From the NCBI RefSeq assembly GCF_900327775.1, contig NZ_OUMZ01000007.1, positions 1,103,606 through 1,167,605 on the forward strand: DNA of 64,000 nt, given 5' to 3'. The translations under genes and the position numbers were made by a program. Within the stretch, counting starts at the first letter, position 1; each line of letters starts with the position of its first letter. This stretch comes from Roseovarius sp. EL26 (GTDB lineage Bacteria; Pseudomonadota; Alphaproteobacteria; Rhodobacterales; Rhodobacteraceae). Shown piece after piece: positions 16,940 through 25,196 of the stretch. The notes under the pieces were generated by a model. The model had not been told where the DNA came from and searched no databases. It saw nothing but the letters and a program-made list of their open reading frames with translations.

Positions 16940-18067
16940 TCAGCCAGCGGCGGTTTTCTGAATGCTGAATACCGTATCAAGGACCAGCGCGACAGGGTCA
17001 AGGTTCACTGACTGCCCATGGCGCGCCCGCGACGAAATATCCTGTGCGCAATTGGCCCAAAGCCGACCGCGTGCGGCATCCGGCGACAAGCGCAACAACG
17101 TCTCTTGCTCTTCATTCGAGGCCGCGACGGCAGGAGGGTGTCCATATGCCCCGGTTTGGGCCAGTCGCGACAATAATAAATTGATCAACACCAGTAAAAG
17201 GTCCAGCTTTTGCGAGGCTTCTTTACCGCTGATTGATTCAGCCAACTTCATCGCCCTTTGCCGATCAAAGCGTTGCGGCAAGCCCGAAATGATCTGAACC
17301 AGCTCATCATAGACCTTAAGCCCATCCTGATTGATCAAACGAATGGATTCCCCAACCGACCCACCAGACAGCGCCGCCAAAGCTGGTGCATCTTCGGCTT
17401 GTTCCACCCCGGCTTGCGCCAGCGCAGTTGCCATATCATGTTCACTCAATGTGTTCAGGCGCAGCACCCGACACCGCGACCTAATTGTTGGCAACAAACG
17501 TGCAGGTTGATGCGTGATTAACAAAAATGTCGTAAGTGCTGGTGGTTCTTCCAGCATTTTTAACAACGCATTGGCTGCTTGCGTGTTCATCTCATCGGCA
17601 CTGTCGATGATCACCACACGCCGCCCGCCATCCGCAGCACTGAGCTGCAGAAACTGGTTCAACTCGCGCACAGCATCGGCAAGGATCGCATCACGCATCT
17701 TGCCCGTTTTCTCATTTACACTGCGGGTGATGTGATACAGACCCGGATCTGATCCAGCCAGCAAGCGCCGCGCCACAGGATGCTCTGAACTGATGTCAAG
17801 CGTTTCCGGGCTTGGCATAGCTTCTCCAAATAGCCCACCATCATCGGCATCAGGCGTCGCCAACAAAAACCGTGCAATCCGCCAAGCCAATGTCGCCTTG
17901 CCCACACCGCGCGGTCCGGCCATCAGCCAGGCGTGGTGCAAGCGACCGGCATTGAAGGCCGACAGAAACGTGGTCTCTGCCGCATCCTGGCCATAGAGAT
18001 GAATCGTTTCGCGTGGGTGCGGCGCCCCCTCAGTCCGGTCAGCTTCAGGCAGTGTGTCTATGCTCAT
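16940..18067 (-). CDS. holB: DNA polymerase III subunit delta prime
   Basis: The 375-residue clamp-loader ATPase-fold subunit has a P-loop-like GPRGVGKAT (about 51-59), sensor region VVIIDSADEMNTQAANALLKMLEEPP and the SRC motif in PTIRSRCRVLRL. It takes part in loading the beta clamp. Its start overlaps the tmk stop (ATGA). The order tmk-holB-tatD is the conserved bacterial arrangement. Confidence 0.93.
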   Translation of the reverse strand: MSIDTLPEADRTEGAPHPRETIHLYGQDAAETTFLSAFNAGRLHHAWLMAGPRGVGKATLAWRIARFLLATPDADDGGLFGEAMPSPETLDISSEHPVARRLLAGSDPGLYHITRSVNEKTGKMRDAILADAVRELNQFLQLSAADGGRRVVIIDSADEMNTQAANALLKMLEEPPALTTFLLITHQPARLLPTIRSRCRVLRLNTLSEHDMATALAQAGVEQAEDAPALAALSGGSVGESIRLINQDGLKVYDELVQIISGLPQRFDRQRAMKLAESISGKEASQKLDLLLVLINLLLSRLAQTGAYGHPPAVAASNEEQETLLRLSPDAARGRLWANCAQDISSRARHGQSVNLDPVALVLDTVFSIQKTAAG

Positions 18068-18690
18068 ATTAAAAGATTATCTACGACAGCGCGCACATCG
18101 TCGGCAACCGCTTCGATTGGTTGGTTACCATTGATCACCTTGATCCGCCCCGGATCTGCAGCAGCCAGTTCAAGAAACCCTTGTCGCATTTTTTGCTGCA
18201 TGCTCTGCCCCATGGCTTCAAACCGTTCCTCTGTGCCACCGCGGGCAAAGGCACGGGACAGGCCAATTTCGGGATCCATGTCGATCAACAGCGTCATATC
18301 AGTTTCGCGACCAATCATCAGTGTATGCAGTTGATCCACCTGCGTCCGCAGATCCCCCCGGCTGACGCCCTGATAAATTCGGGTGCTATCAACATACCGG
18401 TCAGAGATCACAACTTTTCCTTCCGCGAGTGCCGGCAAGATCACGCGCTCTAGATGGTCGCGCCGGGCCGCAGTAAATAATAGCAGCTCCGTTTCAGGCG
18501 ACCAACGATCGGCATCGCCTTCCAGTACTAATTTGCGAATTTCTTCTGCGCCCGGGCTGCCACCGGGTTCACGAGTAAAGACCACATCATGACCGTCATC
18601 CTTAAGACGCTCCGCCAACAGACGCGCCTGCGTAGATTTGCCGGACCCATCAACCCCTTCAAAGCTTAGGAACCGTCCCTGCCCGCTCAA
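18064..18690 (-). CDS. tmk: Thymidylate kinase
   Basis: The 208-residue kinase phosphorylates dTMP to dTDP. It shows P-loop GVDGSGKST (12-20), the substrate motif TREPGGSPGAEEIR and the DRY-type motif ISDRYVDSTRIYQG. It overlaps both neighbours by 4 nt (dacC upstream, holB downstream), so the four genes from dacC to tatD form a tight operon. Confidence 0.96.
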   Translation of the reverse strand: MSGQGRFLSFEGVDGSGKSTQARLLAERLKDDGHDVVFTREPGGSPGAEEIRKLVLEGDADRWSPETELLLFTAARRDHLERVILPALAEGKVVISDRYVDSTRIYQGVSRGDLRTQVDQLHTLMIGRETDMTLLIDMDPEIGLSRAFARGGTEERFEAMGQSMQQKMRQGFLELAAADPGRIKVINGNQPIEAVADDVRAVVDNLLI

Positions 18691-19853
18691 AGCGCCCCCT
18701 CAGGATTGTTTGTCATGCGCTTCAAAAACACCGAAGAGGCAGTTTGCAAACGGACCATAAACCCGCCACGCGCAACGTCATGTGCCGCAACCAAAGGGAT
18801 GCGGGTTTCGGGCATACCTTCGGGTTTCAAGACCAATTCCGCCAATTGTTGTCCCTTTTGAATTGGCGCTTCAACAGGACCACTATAGACCACATCGCCT
18901 TTAACCTCTTCGTCGGACAAAACTGGTAGCAATGTCTCTATATCTTCGATCGAGGTTAGCCCCACTTCGGGACTGTCCCCCATCCAAACGTTGGCACTGG
19001 CAATCTCGGTGCCTGCTTTGATAATGGAACGTTGCGAAAACTGCCGAAAAGACCAATTGACCACAGCCTCAGATTCTTCTGCCCGTGCCTTAGCACTATC
19101 CAACCCGGACAGCACAAACACCACCCGGCGATCGCCCTGCTTGGCAGAACCGGCAAGGCCATACCCTGCGCGTTGCGTGTGTCCGGTTTTCAGACCATCC
19201 GCCCCAATACCCAGTTTCAGCAAAGGATTGCGGTTTTGGGTGTTTTTGGGTGCACGCCCATCAAATTCAAATTCAGTTTCTGCAAACAGCGGGTAAAACT
19301 CTGGGAAATCTTCGATCAAGCGTCGTGACAAAAGAGCAAGATCACGCATGCTCATCAAATGGCCAGCAGCAGGCCAGCCGTTTGAGTTTGAGAATGTCGA
19401 GTGGGTCATCCCCATTTTCTGTGCCCGTTGTGTCATGAATCGGGCAAAACCGGCTTCGGTTCCATCTGGGCTGAGTGCTTCGGCAATCACAACACAGGCG
19501 TCATTGCCAGAAAGCACAATAATACCTTTCAGCAGATCTTCGACCCGTATTCGGTCTGTGGTATCCAAAAACATGGTCGAGCCGCCATAGCTCATTGCAT
19601 GCTCAGATACTGGCAAACGTTCATCTAACGACATCTGACCTTTTCGGATCGCCTCAAACGCAACATACAGCGTCATCAGCTTGGACATCGAAGCGGGCGG
19701 CAATGGTTCGTCCGCATTTTTATTCAGCAACACAGTGCCAGTTCCAACATCAACAACAAAGGCCGCTTTGGCTTTGGTATCAAAGGCTTCTGCTGGAAAT
19801 CCAACACTTCCCAACAGTGCAGCCAAAGCCAATAAACCTGTTGCACGACGCAT
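18687..19853 (-). CDS. dacC: D-alanyl-D-alanine carboxypeptidase (PBP5/6 class, S11)
   Basis: The 388-residue S11 enzyme trims the terminal D-Ala of peptidoglycan in the periplasm. A signal peptide ends near AEAF (23-24). The catalytic motifs are SMSK (55-58), SGN (115-117) and KTG (222-224), and a PBP5-like C-terminal domain and amphipathic anchor follow. An upstream in-frame start at 19901 would overlap the SPOR gene; the ATG at 19853 is chosen because it yields a normal signal peptide. It lies 13 nt after the SPOR gene and overlaps tmk by 4 nt. Confidence 0.93.
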   Translation of the reverse strand: MRRATGLLALAALLGSVGFPAEAFDTKAKAAFVVDVGTGTVLLNKNADEPLPPASMSKLMTLYVAFEAIRKGQMSLDERLPVSEHAMSYGGSTMFLDTTDRIRVEDLLKGIIVLSGNDACVVIAEALSPDGTEAGFARFMTQRAQKMGMTHSTFSNSNGWPAAGHLMSMRDLALLSRRLIEDFPEFYPLFAETEFEFDGRAPKNTQNRNPLLKLGIGADGLKTGHTQRAGYGLAGSAKQGDRRVVFVLSGLDSAKARAEESEAVVNWSFRQFSQRSIIKAGTEIASANVWMGDSPEVGLTSIEDIETLLPVLSDEEVKGDVVYSGPVEAPIQKGQQLAELVLKPEGMPETRIPLVAAHDVARGGFMVRLQTASSVFLKRMTNNPEGAL

Positions 19854-19866
19854 ATTTATAAAACCG

Positions 19867-20838
19867 TCAGTCACGGACCGGGTAAGCATCATCAAAACCA
19901 ATTCCCTTGATCTTTTTCAAAAGCGCGCTGCGTTCGGGCTTGTTGGTTGCAGGGCCAACTACCACACGCCACAGCGTTTTGCTTTGGGTTTTCTGTTCCC
20001 TGACAGAGGCCTGCAGGCTCTGTTCACGCAACTTAGCGGCGGTACTTTCTGCGTTTTCCTTAACGCTGAAAGTACCGATCTGCAGATATGGTTTTCTGAG
20101 CGACGATTGCTGCGCGGATTCCCCAATATCTGTTACCCCACCAGAGCTCGCTGCAGCGGCGTTGGCGACCTCGGCTGCCGCAATTGCCGCAGCAGCGCCC
20201 GCCACAGGGGCAAGCGACTTGGTTTCAATCTTTTCAGCCTTTTTAAGCTTTTTGCTCTGTGATTTGGTAGGTTTCTTTTCAGTTGCGGATTTTTTGGTCG
20301 TGGTCGCGCTTTTTGTCTCAGCCCCAGTCTTTTCAACTTCTGGCACAGGTTCCGGTGTGGGCGGAGGCGGTGGTGGCGCTTCTTTCCTCAAGGCCGTAAC
20401 TGACAATTCAGCCGGCGCACCAGCCAGCATGCCCAAGGCATCCGCTGCATCCGATGAAATCTGGAACACCGGGCCCGGATTGTTCCGCTCACGACGGAAC
20501 AGCGCACCAACAACCGATTTCGAATTTTTGGTATTACGAATTATCACCCGCTCTGGCTGGGTCACATCAGGATGCGCCACCCAGATCCCGCCCAACGAGG
20601 GGCGACCATCCCACAGGCCACTGCTGGTCACCTGAAAAACTTCCGGAGCCTCAACATCGCGGGCTTCGCCCTTGGCCGCTTTTGGAACCGTCTGGGATAC
20701 GGAGGAATCCGTCGCAACCTTATCCTTATCGGCAGGCTTCAAAAAACCCTGCCCTTCTTCGCAACCAACAAGCGCGATCAAACCGATCATGACAACCCCA
20801 TGCCATGCCTGAATTTTACCAATTGAACGAATGCTCAT
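19867..20838 (-). CDS. SPOR-domain lipoprotein, RlpA-like
   Basis: The 323-residue protein has a lipobox (LIALVGC, Cys26), a double-psi-barrel-like region (about 72-150, GLWDGRPSLGGIWVAHPD and ALGMLAGAPAELSV), a proline and lysine/alanine-rich linker (about 153-240), and a C-terminal SPOR domain (about 247-320, LQIGTFSVKENAESTAAKL). SPOR domains bind denuded septal glycan. In Rhodobacterales this gene sits just before the dac gene, as here. Whether it keeps RlpA lytic transglycosylase activity is not clear. Confidence 0.87.
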   Translation of the reverse strand: MSIRSIGKIQAWHGVVMIGLIALVGCEEGQGFLKPADKDKVATDSSVSQTVPKAAKGEARDVEAPEVFQVTSSGLWDGRPSLGGIWVAHPDVTQPERVIIRNTKNSKSVVGALFRRERNNPGPVFQISSDAADALGMLAGAPAELSVTALRKEAPPPPPPTPEPVPEVEKTGAETKSATTTKKSATEKKPTKSQSKKLKKAEKIETKSLAPVAGAAAAIAAAEVANAAAASSGGVTDIGESAQQSSLRKPYLQIGTFSVKENAESTAAKLREQSLQASVREQKTQSKTLWRVVVGPATNKPERSALLKKIKGIGFDDAYPVRD

Positions 20839-21161
20839 TCCTGTGTCCTTGCCCGTCGCCTTGTTTGCCTACCGGTTTTCCCAGTGCTGTTTTTTATTAT
20901 GCAGATTATGCATGGCACAGTCTAACCTGCCCGACCAAACAAGAAAAGTCCACTATGATCGTTTCGGCAGAAATCCCCTGAAAACTCCGGTCATTGCAGA
21001 TTTTCCAATCTTTGCATCCCCGTTAGATTGAAAGAATGCATCTGAACAAACTAGATTTATACCCGCGCTTTGTGCAAACACACCAAACGCCCCTTTTCAC
21101 TCAATAAGCGGGGGTACCGAAAGTTTAAGCGCAAAACACAGCATGATCGCGTACGAAGCAT
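20839..21161. other. Intergenic region between divergent genes, no gene seen
   Basis: This 323-bp stretch separates the SPOR lipoprotein gene (minus) from the methyltransferase-like gene (plus). It must hold both promoters. A short plus-strand frame starting MAQSNLPDQTRKVHY is visible but has no recognisable content, so it is not called. No tRNA, repeat or clear operator was found. Confidence 0.5.
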
Positions 21162-22010
21162 ATGAAAAGACAAGCCTATATCGCTAAAACGCAAGAAGAA
21201 CGCGCCGTTCTAAGAGAAATCCTCCGCTGTCGCGATATTCACTCTCAAATCATCTCGGAACGTATGACACGTATGAGAGAGCGCTTTGAAAGGACCGGAA
21301 AACAACCGAAAACTGTCTGGTTGGATACCGCATTAGGCATATTCTCACAGCGGGCACTAGAAGCTTGGGTACGATTGCAAGACCTCGGCGTTATCTCCAA
21401 ACCAGATGAATTGGGCCCATACCCCATGTCTGCATCAGTATTTGAGCGATGCCTGACGCCACCCAAGTACAGGATCCGACCTTACAATCTTTTGCGTGAA
21501 AAATTACGTCTAGCAACATTTGCCCCGGAAGTGTTCGACAAACCTAGTCTGAAAGTCCTTGACCTGTCGCCCGGCACCTGCGCCAACCACGAGATATTAT
21601 CCGCTCGGGGCCATAGCGTCACTCTGGCTGACTATTGGGATCGAAACAGCCAGACAACGTCATTCCAGCCGTTTTGGACACACTATAACGTGCACCCCCT
21701 GTACTTTGATGGTCGAGTTTTACCAATACCATTACCGACCGCTGAACATGATCTGGTTTTATGCCACCAGGCGATCAACTTCTATGCGAACCCACCACAA
21801 TATCTCGAATACATCCGTGAAATATGTCGCCTCGCCAAAACTAAGGTCATCATCATCTTCAACGCATCAGAGGACCAAGAAACCGGGCAACGCAATCAGG
21901 ACATTCCAGACCTGTCATTACTTAACGGCTGGAACCATCAGATCACGCGTTGCCCAGAGACCTATCTGCCCACAGTCATTTTGGAAAAATGTGAATATCA
22001 ACTAACCTAA
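21162..22010 (+). CDS. Hypothetical protein with class I SAM-methyltransferase-like domain
   Basis: The 282-residue protein has an N-terminal ~110-residue basic helical region (KTQEERAVLREILRCRDIHSQ) and a Rossmann-like half: motif I KVLDLSPGTCANHEIL, motif II SVTLADYWD, and a post-motif block DLVLCHQAINFYANPPQYLEYIREICRL resembling methyltransferases. The acidic GxGxG loop is altered to SPGTC, so activity is uncertain. Lower GC and a lone position beside tRNA-Ser suggest an accessory gene. No named family is recognised. Confidence 0.6.
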   Translation: MKRQAYIAKTQEERAVLREILRCRDIHSQIISERMTRMRERFERTGKQPKTVWLDTALGIFSQRALEAWVRLQDLGVISKPDELGPYPMSASVFERCLTPPKYRIRPYNLLREKLRLATFAPEVFDKPSLKVLDLSPGTCANHEILSARGHSVTLADYWDRNSQTTSFQPFWTHYNVHPLYFDGRVLPIPLPTAEHDLVLCHQAINFYANPPQYLEYIREICRLAKTKVIIIFNASEDQETGQRNQDIPDLSLLNGWNHQITRCPETYLPTVILEKCEYQLT

Positions 22011-22106
22011 AATCAAGAAAATCACTCCACTTAATCAAGATAGATCAAGGCAACGATATTTTACACTTGCAGGCGATATTCACATTCCTTAAGAGATCAC
22101 CAAGTC

Positions 22107-22196
22107 GGAGGAGTGGCAGAGTGGTCGAATGCACCGGTCTTGAAAACCGACGAGGGTGAAAGTCCTCCGTGGGTTCGAATCCCACCTCCTCCGCCA
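22107..22196 (+). tRNA. tRNA-Ser (UGA)
   Basis: The acceptor pair is GGAGGAG/CTCCTCC with encoded CCA (22194-22196). It has a long class II variable arm, a T-arm GTGGGTTCGAATCCCAC, and an anticodon loop CTTGAAA with anticodon TGA at 22141-22143. The first anticodon-stem pair is a C-A mismatch. It decodes UCA/UCG-type serine codons. Confidence 0.95.
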
Positions 22197-22216
22197 TCAC
22201 TCAAGTGATTGTTATT
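22196..22216 (+). terminator. Terminator-type hairpin after tRNA-Ser
   Basis: ATCAC (22196-22200) and GTGAT (22205-22209) form a short stem with a TCAA loop, followed by TGTTATT. It begins at the tRNA CCA end. Confidence 0.5.
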
Positions 22217-22630
22217 AAACAGCAATAACAGATGGCGAATCATTTTATCGCACCCACTATTGCACCAATTTGAGATATTGAGCGAGCCGATTTAGCCCTA
22301 GTGTAGTTCGCCAAAAAATCTTTCTGTAAGTGACAAGAAAAGTCACAGCAGCGCAATTTGGTGGCTCCGACGATTCCATCTGTCCTAAGTGGCTCCATGC
22401 ATTCAAAGATTCGATCTTTCCAGAATGACGTCGGAGGGCAACCTTTTCATAGGCCACTTAGCATCGTATTACCGTAATTCATCCTAATTTATGGCCCCGT
22501 GATCCTGACGATAACCTTCAGATAACTGCTCTGAGCCCAGAGAAGCCATTGACTATACTTGCCTTTAACTTGTGCCAGAAGTGTTTTGTCTAAAGGTGAA
22601 CTCACGGATGAACAAAATTGAGTGTTAAAA
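22217..22630. other. AT-rich intergenic region downstream of tRNA-Ser
   Basis: About 410 bp with no convincing gene on either strand. A 66-residue minus-strand frame exists but resembles nothing. The position behind a tRNA gene is typical of integration sites, but no integrase and no duplicated tRNA-Ser end are visible. Confidence 0.45.
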
Positions 22631-23026
22631 ATGAGATCACCTTTGGCGACAATAGTTATGGTTTCACTGTTGGGATGCACCACTGGCACACCGACCGTGG
22701 ATTACGCATCCGAAAATGGGATTAGTTTGAAGTACAGCGCTTGGGATACAGTACCAACACTAACTGCTGAGGCTCGTGACATTGCCGTAAAGCACTGCGC
22801 TAAGTATGGGAAACACGCGAACTATCGAGGTGGCAACGCCGTAAACGCTATGATTAGCGCCGAGGAATTGCACCAGTTTGCATGTGAAAATGCTAAAACT
22901 GATGATAGCGGCATAATCGCTGCACAATCTGATCGGCCAGACTATGTTCCAGTGCCCGTTTATCAACCGCCTACCCAAACAACCTGTAACACAGTGGGTA
23001 CTTCGACAAATTGCGTGACCTACTAA
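22631..23026 (+). CDS. Small hypothetical lipoprotein
   Basis: The 131-residue protein starts MRSPLATIVMVSLLGCTTG with a lipobox SLLGC (Cys16). After it comes an alpha/beta stretch with DIAVKHCAKYGKHANY, and a C-terminal PPTQTTCNTVGTSTNCVTY tail; such Cys/Tyr tails recur in small roseobacter lipoproteins. The ATG at 22631 is preferred to a GTG 9 nt earlier because it gives the cleaner signal. Function is unknown. Confidence 0.6.
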   Translation: MRSPLATIVMVSLLGCTTGTPTVDYASENGISLKYSAWDTVPTLTAEARDIAVKHCAKYGKHANYRGGNAVNAMISAEELHQFACENAKTDDSGIIAAQSDRPDYVPVPVYQPPTQTTCNTVGTSTNCVTY

Positions 23027-23144
23027 ATCATGCCGACGTTCGTTTCGTGCCGCAAAGCCGATCCTCAAGCTAGTTTATGATAGAAAGAACTTAACTGGCG
23101 CCTTCGGATGAGCACAAGAAGCCCAAAGTAACTAATTCTGCGTC

Positions 23145-23351
23145 AGGCATGAGCCACATAAATGCGCAGATTACAAACTTTTCAAAGTCACACGGACGGC
23201 CCTTAAACGCGGGATCGGGATCGAACAGCTCTCATATTACTACAGCAGTCAAAAGCCACCTAAGAAGGCACTTCTAATAGGATTTACGGCAAGTGAAGAG
23301 ATAGAGATCACAAAGGGCTTCAAGGTTTTCCAAGATTGCTTTAGATTTTAG
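23145..23351 (+). pseudogene. MocR/PdxR-type regulator C-terminal remnant
   Basis: From 23211 a frame reads GIGIEQLSYYYSSQKPPKKA, LLIGFTASEEIEI and then TKGFKVFQDCF before TAG at 23349-23351. This matches the end of the aminotransferase-like domain of MocR regulators (G-V-xx-LS-YY, then LLLGFA and EEI motifs). Slightly upstream, in another frame, SGMSHINAQ resembles the preceding SGMH block, so a frameshift is likely. No HTH or PLP-binding part remains. A GGCTCT/AGAGCC hairpin directly follows the stop. Confidence 0.5.
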
Positions 23352-23373
23352 GCTCTGGCGGAAGAGCCCTTTC
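23351..23373 (+). terminator. Hairpin after the MocR-type remnant
   Basis: GGCTCT (23351-23356) pairs with AGAGCC (23363-23368) over GGCGGA, then CTTTC. It looks like the relic terminator of the decayed gene. Confidence 0.45.
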
Positions 23374-23475
23374 AATTGATCGACTTGAAGAGCGGATTTA
23401 GCCGCTCCTAACTTGCACCAGAACGAGTAAATCAACCGCCCCGCGTCTCGGGTCTACATTAGCGACAAGATATGG
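23374..23475. other. Intergenic remainder downstream of the GntR gene
   Basis: This stretch holds a second small hairpin, GAGCGG (23390-23395) with CCGCTC (23402-23407), in line with the convergent MocR-type relic and GntR gene. No coding content is seen. Confidence 0.4.
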
Positions 23476-24219
23476 CTATGATCCAGCTTTTAAAATTGCC
23501 CGTGCTGAAAACTGCGCCAGCTCTCCGCGCCAGATCTGGCGGCTGAAACAGAAAACTTTACCTGCTTGATCACGCACCCGTTGCTCTTGCTCTATTCCAG
23601 ACTGATACGGCATCAGACCCAGAATATCAGCTTCGGGTGGGTCAAGCGCGCGCATTCGGATAACGATATCTGCCATATGTCCAAGCGGGCTATAGCGTTG
23701 GGTTTGCGGTTGCGCCTGCTGCTCTGGTTGCGCGTTGAACAATAATTCGTTACATCGACTGACGATCACCGTTTCGGTTTCAAGGAACGTTGCGTGCCCT
23801 TGCCGACGAAACAGTCGCGTATTCTCATAGACCGGTGTTCCAACCGGAACCGGCAGGATTTTTGCCAATTCGGCATCGACAACAGATTGCTTACTATCAA
23901 GAAGCTCCATCTCGATCTCGATCCCCTTGGCCGCAGCACCTGAGATAAAGTTTGACATGCTACCGACATCGTAATCCAGACGTTTGGGTGAAACAAAGCG
24001 CCCCTTGCGGTCTTTACTATAGGCAAGTCCCTCGGCCTCAACCGCTTCCAAAGCACGCCTTGCGGTCATACGGCTGACATTATGATGCTCAGCAACGACT
24101 CTCTCAGAGGGCAATGGAGTATGCTCTGGCAGCTCTCCGTCTACTATTTGGCTTTTCAAATCACCCACAATCCTCCGAAACAATGGAGCTGAAGTTGATG
24201 ATTTCATATCGCTTTTCAT
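23476..24219 (-). CDS. GntR-family transcriptional regulator (HutC subfamily)
   Basis: An N-terminal GntR winged HTH (LFRRIVGDLKSQIVDGELPEHTPLPSERVVAEHHNVSRMTARRAL) is followed by a UTRA effector domain (about 90-245, YENTRLFRRQGHATFLETETV). The start is uncertain: ATGs at 24258, 24219 and 24207 are in frame. The first would run into the operator and has no ribosome site, so 24219 is used. It is divergent from the PhyH dioxygenase gene, with two TGGTATATACCA palindromes between them. It probably represses that operon and itself; the ligand is unknown. Confidence 0.85.
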   Translation of the reverse strand: MKSDMKSSTSAPLFRRIVGDLKSQIVDGELPEHTPLPSERVVAEHHNVSRMTARRALEAVEAEGLAYSKDRKGRFVSPKRLDYDVGSMSNFISGAAAKGIEIEMELLDSKQSVVDAELAKILPVPVGTPVYENTRLFRRQGHATFLETETVIVSRCNELLFNAQPEQQAQPQTQRYSPLGHMADIVIRMRALDPPEADILGLMPYQSGIEQEQRVRDQAGKVFCFSRQIWRGELAQFSARAILKAGS

Positions 24220-24263
24220 ATTTTTAGGATCACTCTGGGATTTTGTTTTGCATAACATGGAAT

Positions 24264-24300
24264 CTGGTATATACCAACCTCAATCACTGGTATATACCAG
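24264..24300. promoter_or_regulatory. Tandem GntR/HutC-type operator
   Basis: Two identical palindromes TGGTATATACCA lie at 24265-24276 and 24288-24299; the second extends to a 14-bp perfect palindrome CTGGTATATACCAG. Centres are 23 bp apart, about two helical turns. The GT..ATA..AC pattern fits HutC-subfamily sites. They sit between the divergent regulator and catabolic operon. Confidence 0.8.
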
Positions 24301-24325
24301 CTTACCTTGCAGGGAGGGCAAAAAC

Positions 24326-25195
24326 ATGGCTGTTTTGACACAGAAGCAAAAAGATCAGTTCTGGCGTGACGGCGTATTGGTTCTTGAAGATGCCGTAACA
24401 TCGGAAGAACTTGCAGACTTACGCAAAGTGTTTTCTGAATGGGTCGAAGAAAGCCGCGCCTACACTGATGACTACGGCGAGACCATGGATGGCCGCCCAC
24501 GGTTTGACCTGCAACCGGGTCATACCGCTGAGGTTCCTGGCCTGCGCAGGGTGCAATCACCTGAGGAGATCTCGGACGTATACGCAGGTATTATGCGCAA
24601 CGCCCGCACGGTCGATTTCTGTGCTGAACTCATTGGCCCCGCACTGCGCTTCCACCACGGCAAGGTAAATTCCAAGCTTCCGGGTACGGCGACCGAAGTG
24701 AAATTCCATCAAGATTTTCCATTCCAACCGATGACCAACGATGACATCATCACATGCCTGCTGTTCGTCGATGATGTCACGCTTGAAAATGGCCCGCTTG
24801 AGGTTGTACCCGGCACCCACATCGGGCCACTTTATTCCCATTGGCATAACGGGGTCTTTACCGGCGCTGTGGCGGATGAGGTTAAAGATCAGCACATAGA
24901 CAATGTCATCAAATGCACCGGCAAAGCAGGGTCCGTTTGCCTGATGCACGCGCGTCTGTTGCATGGATCTGCGCCGAACCTGTCTGACACCTCGCGCACG
25001 CTCTACATCTCAACCTATTACGCCGAGGACGCGATTGAATTGAGCCAAAACCACCTGCCCAGCACGCTTACGCATGAGGTCGTGCGCGGCGAGGCGTCGG
25101 GCCGCGTGCGTTGTTCGTCTTACGATATGGCGTTGCCTGAGGTGCCAAAAGACACCTCGTTTTTCGCGCAACAAGAGATGGCCGAGGCGGGATGA
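24326..25195 (+). CDS. Phytanoyl-CoA dioxygenase (PhyH) family Fe(II)/2-oxoglutarate oxygenase
   Basis: The 290-residue cupin-fold oxygenase has the facial triad H128-x-D130 (KFHQDFPF) and distal H213 (RLLHGSAPN), and a 2-oxoglutarate-binding Arg candidate R224 (SRTLYIS). PhyH enzymes hydroxylate small molecules such as ectoine or N-methylated and quaternary compounds. An AGGGAGG ribosome site is 9 nt before the ATG. It is the first gene after the twin operator and overlaps no gene; the racemase-family gene starts 2 nt after its stop. Its substrate is probably the one degraded by the locus. Confidence 0.85.
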   Translation: MAVLTQKQKDQFWRDGVLVLEDAVTSEELADLRKVFSEWVEESRAYTDDYGETMDGRPRFDLQPGHTAEVPGLRRVQSPEEISDVYAGIMRNARTVDFCAELIGPALRFHHGKVNSKLPGTATEVKFHQDFPFQPMTNDDIITCLLFVDDVTLENGPLEVVPGTHIGPLYSHWHNGVFTGAVADEVKDQHIDNVIKCTGKAGSVCLMHARLLHGSAPNLSDTSRTLYISTYYAEDAIELSQNHLPSTLTHEVVRGEASGRVRCSSYDMALPEVPKDTSFFAQQEMAEAG

Positions 25196-25196
25196 G

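Noticed and set aside
20831-21031. Short frame with MAQSNLPDQTRKVHY upstream of the methyltransferase-like gene
   Set aside because: Overlaps the SPOR gene's promoter, no family match, no ribosome site.
22107-23475. Genomic island at tRNA-Ser
   Set aside because: No integrase and no repeated tRNA-Ser end found in the window; only suggestive decay and small orphan genes.
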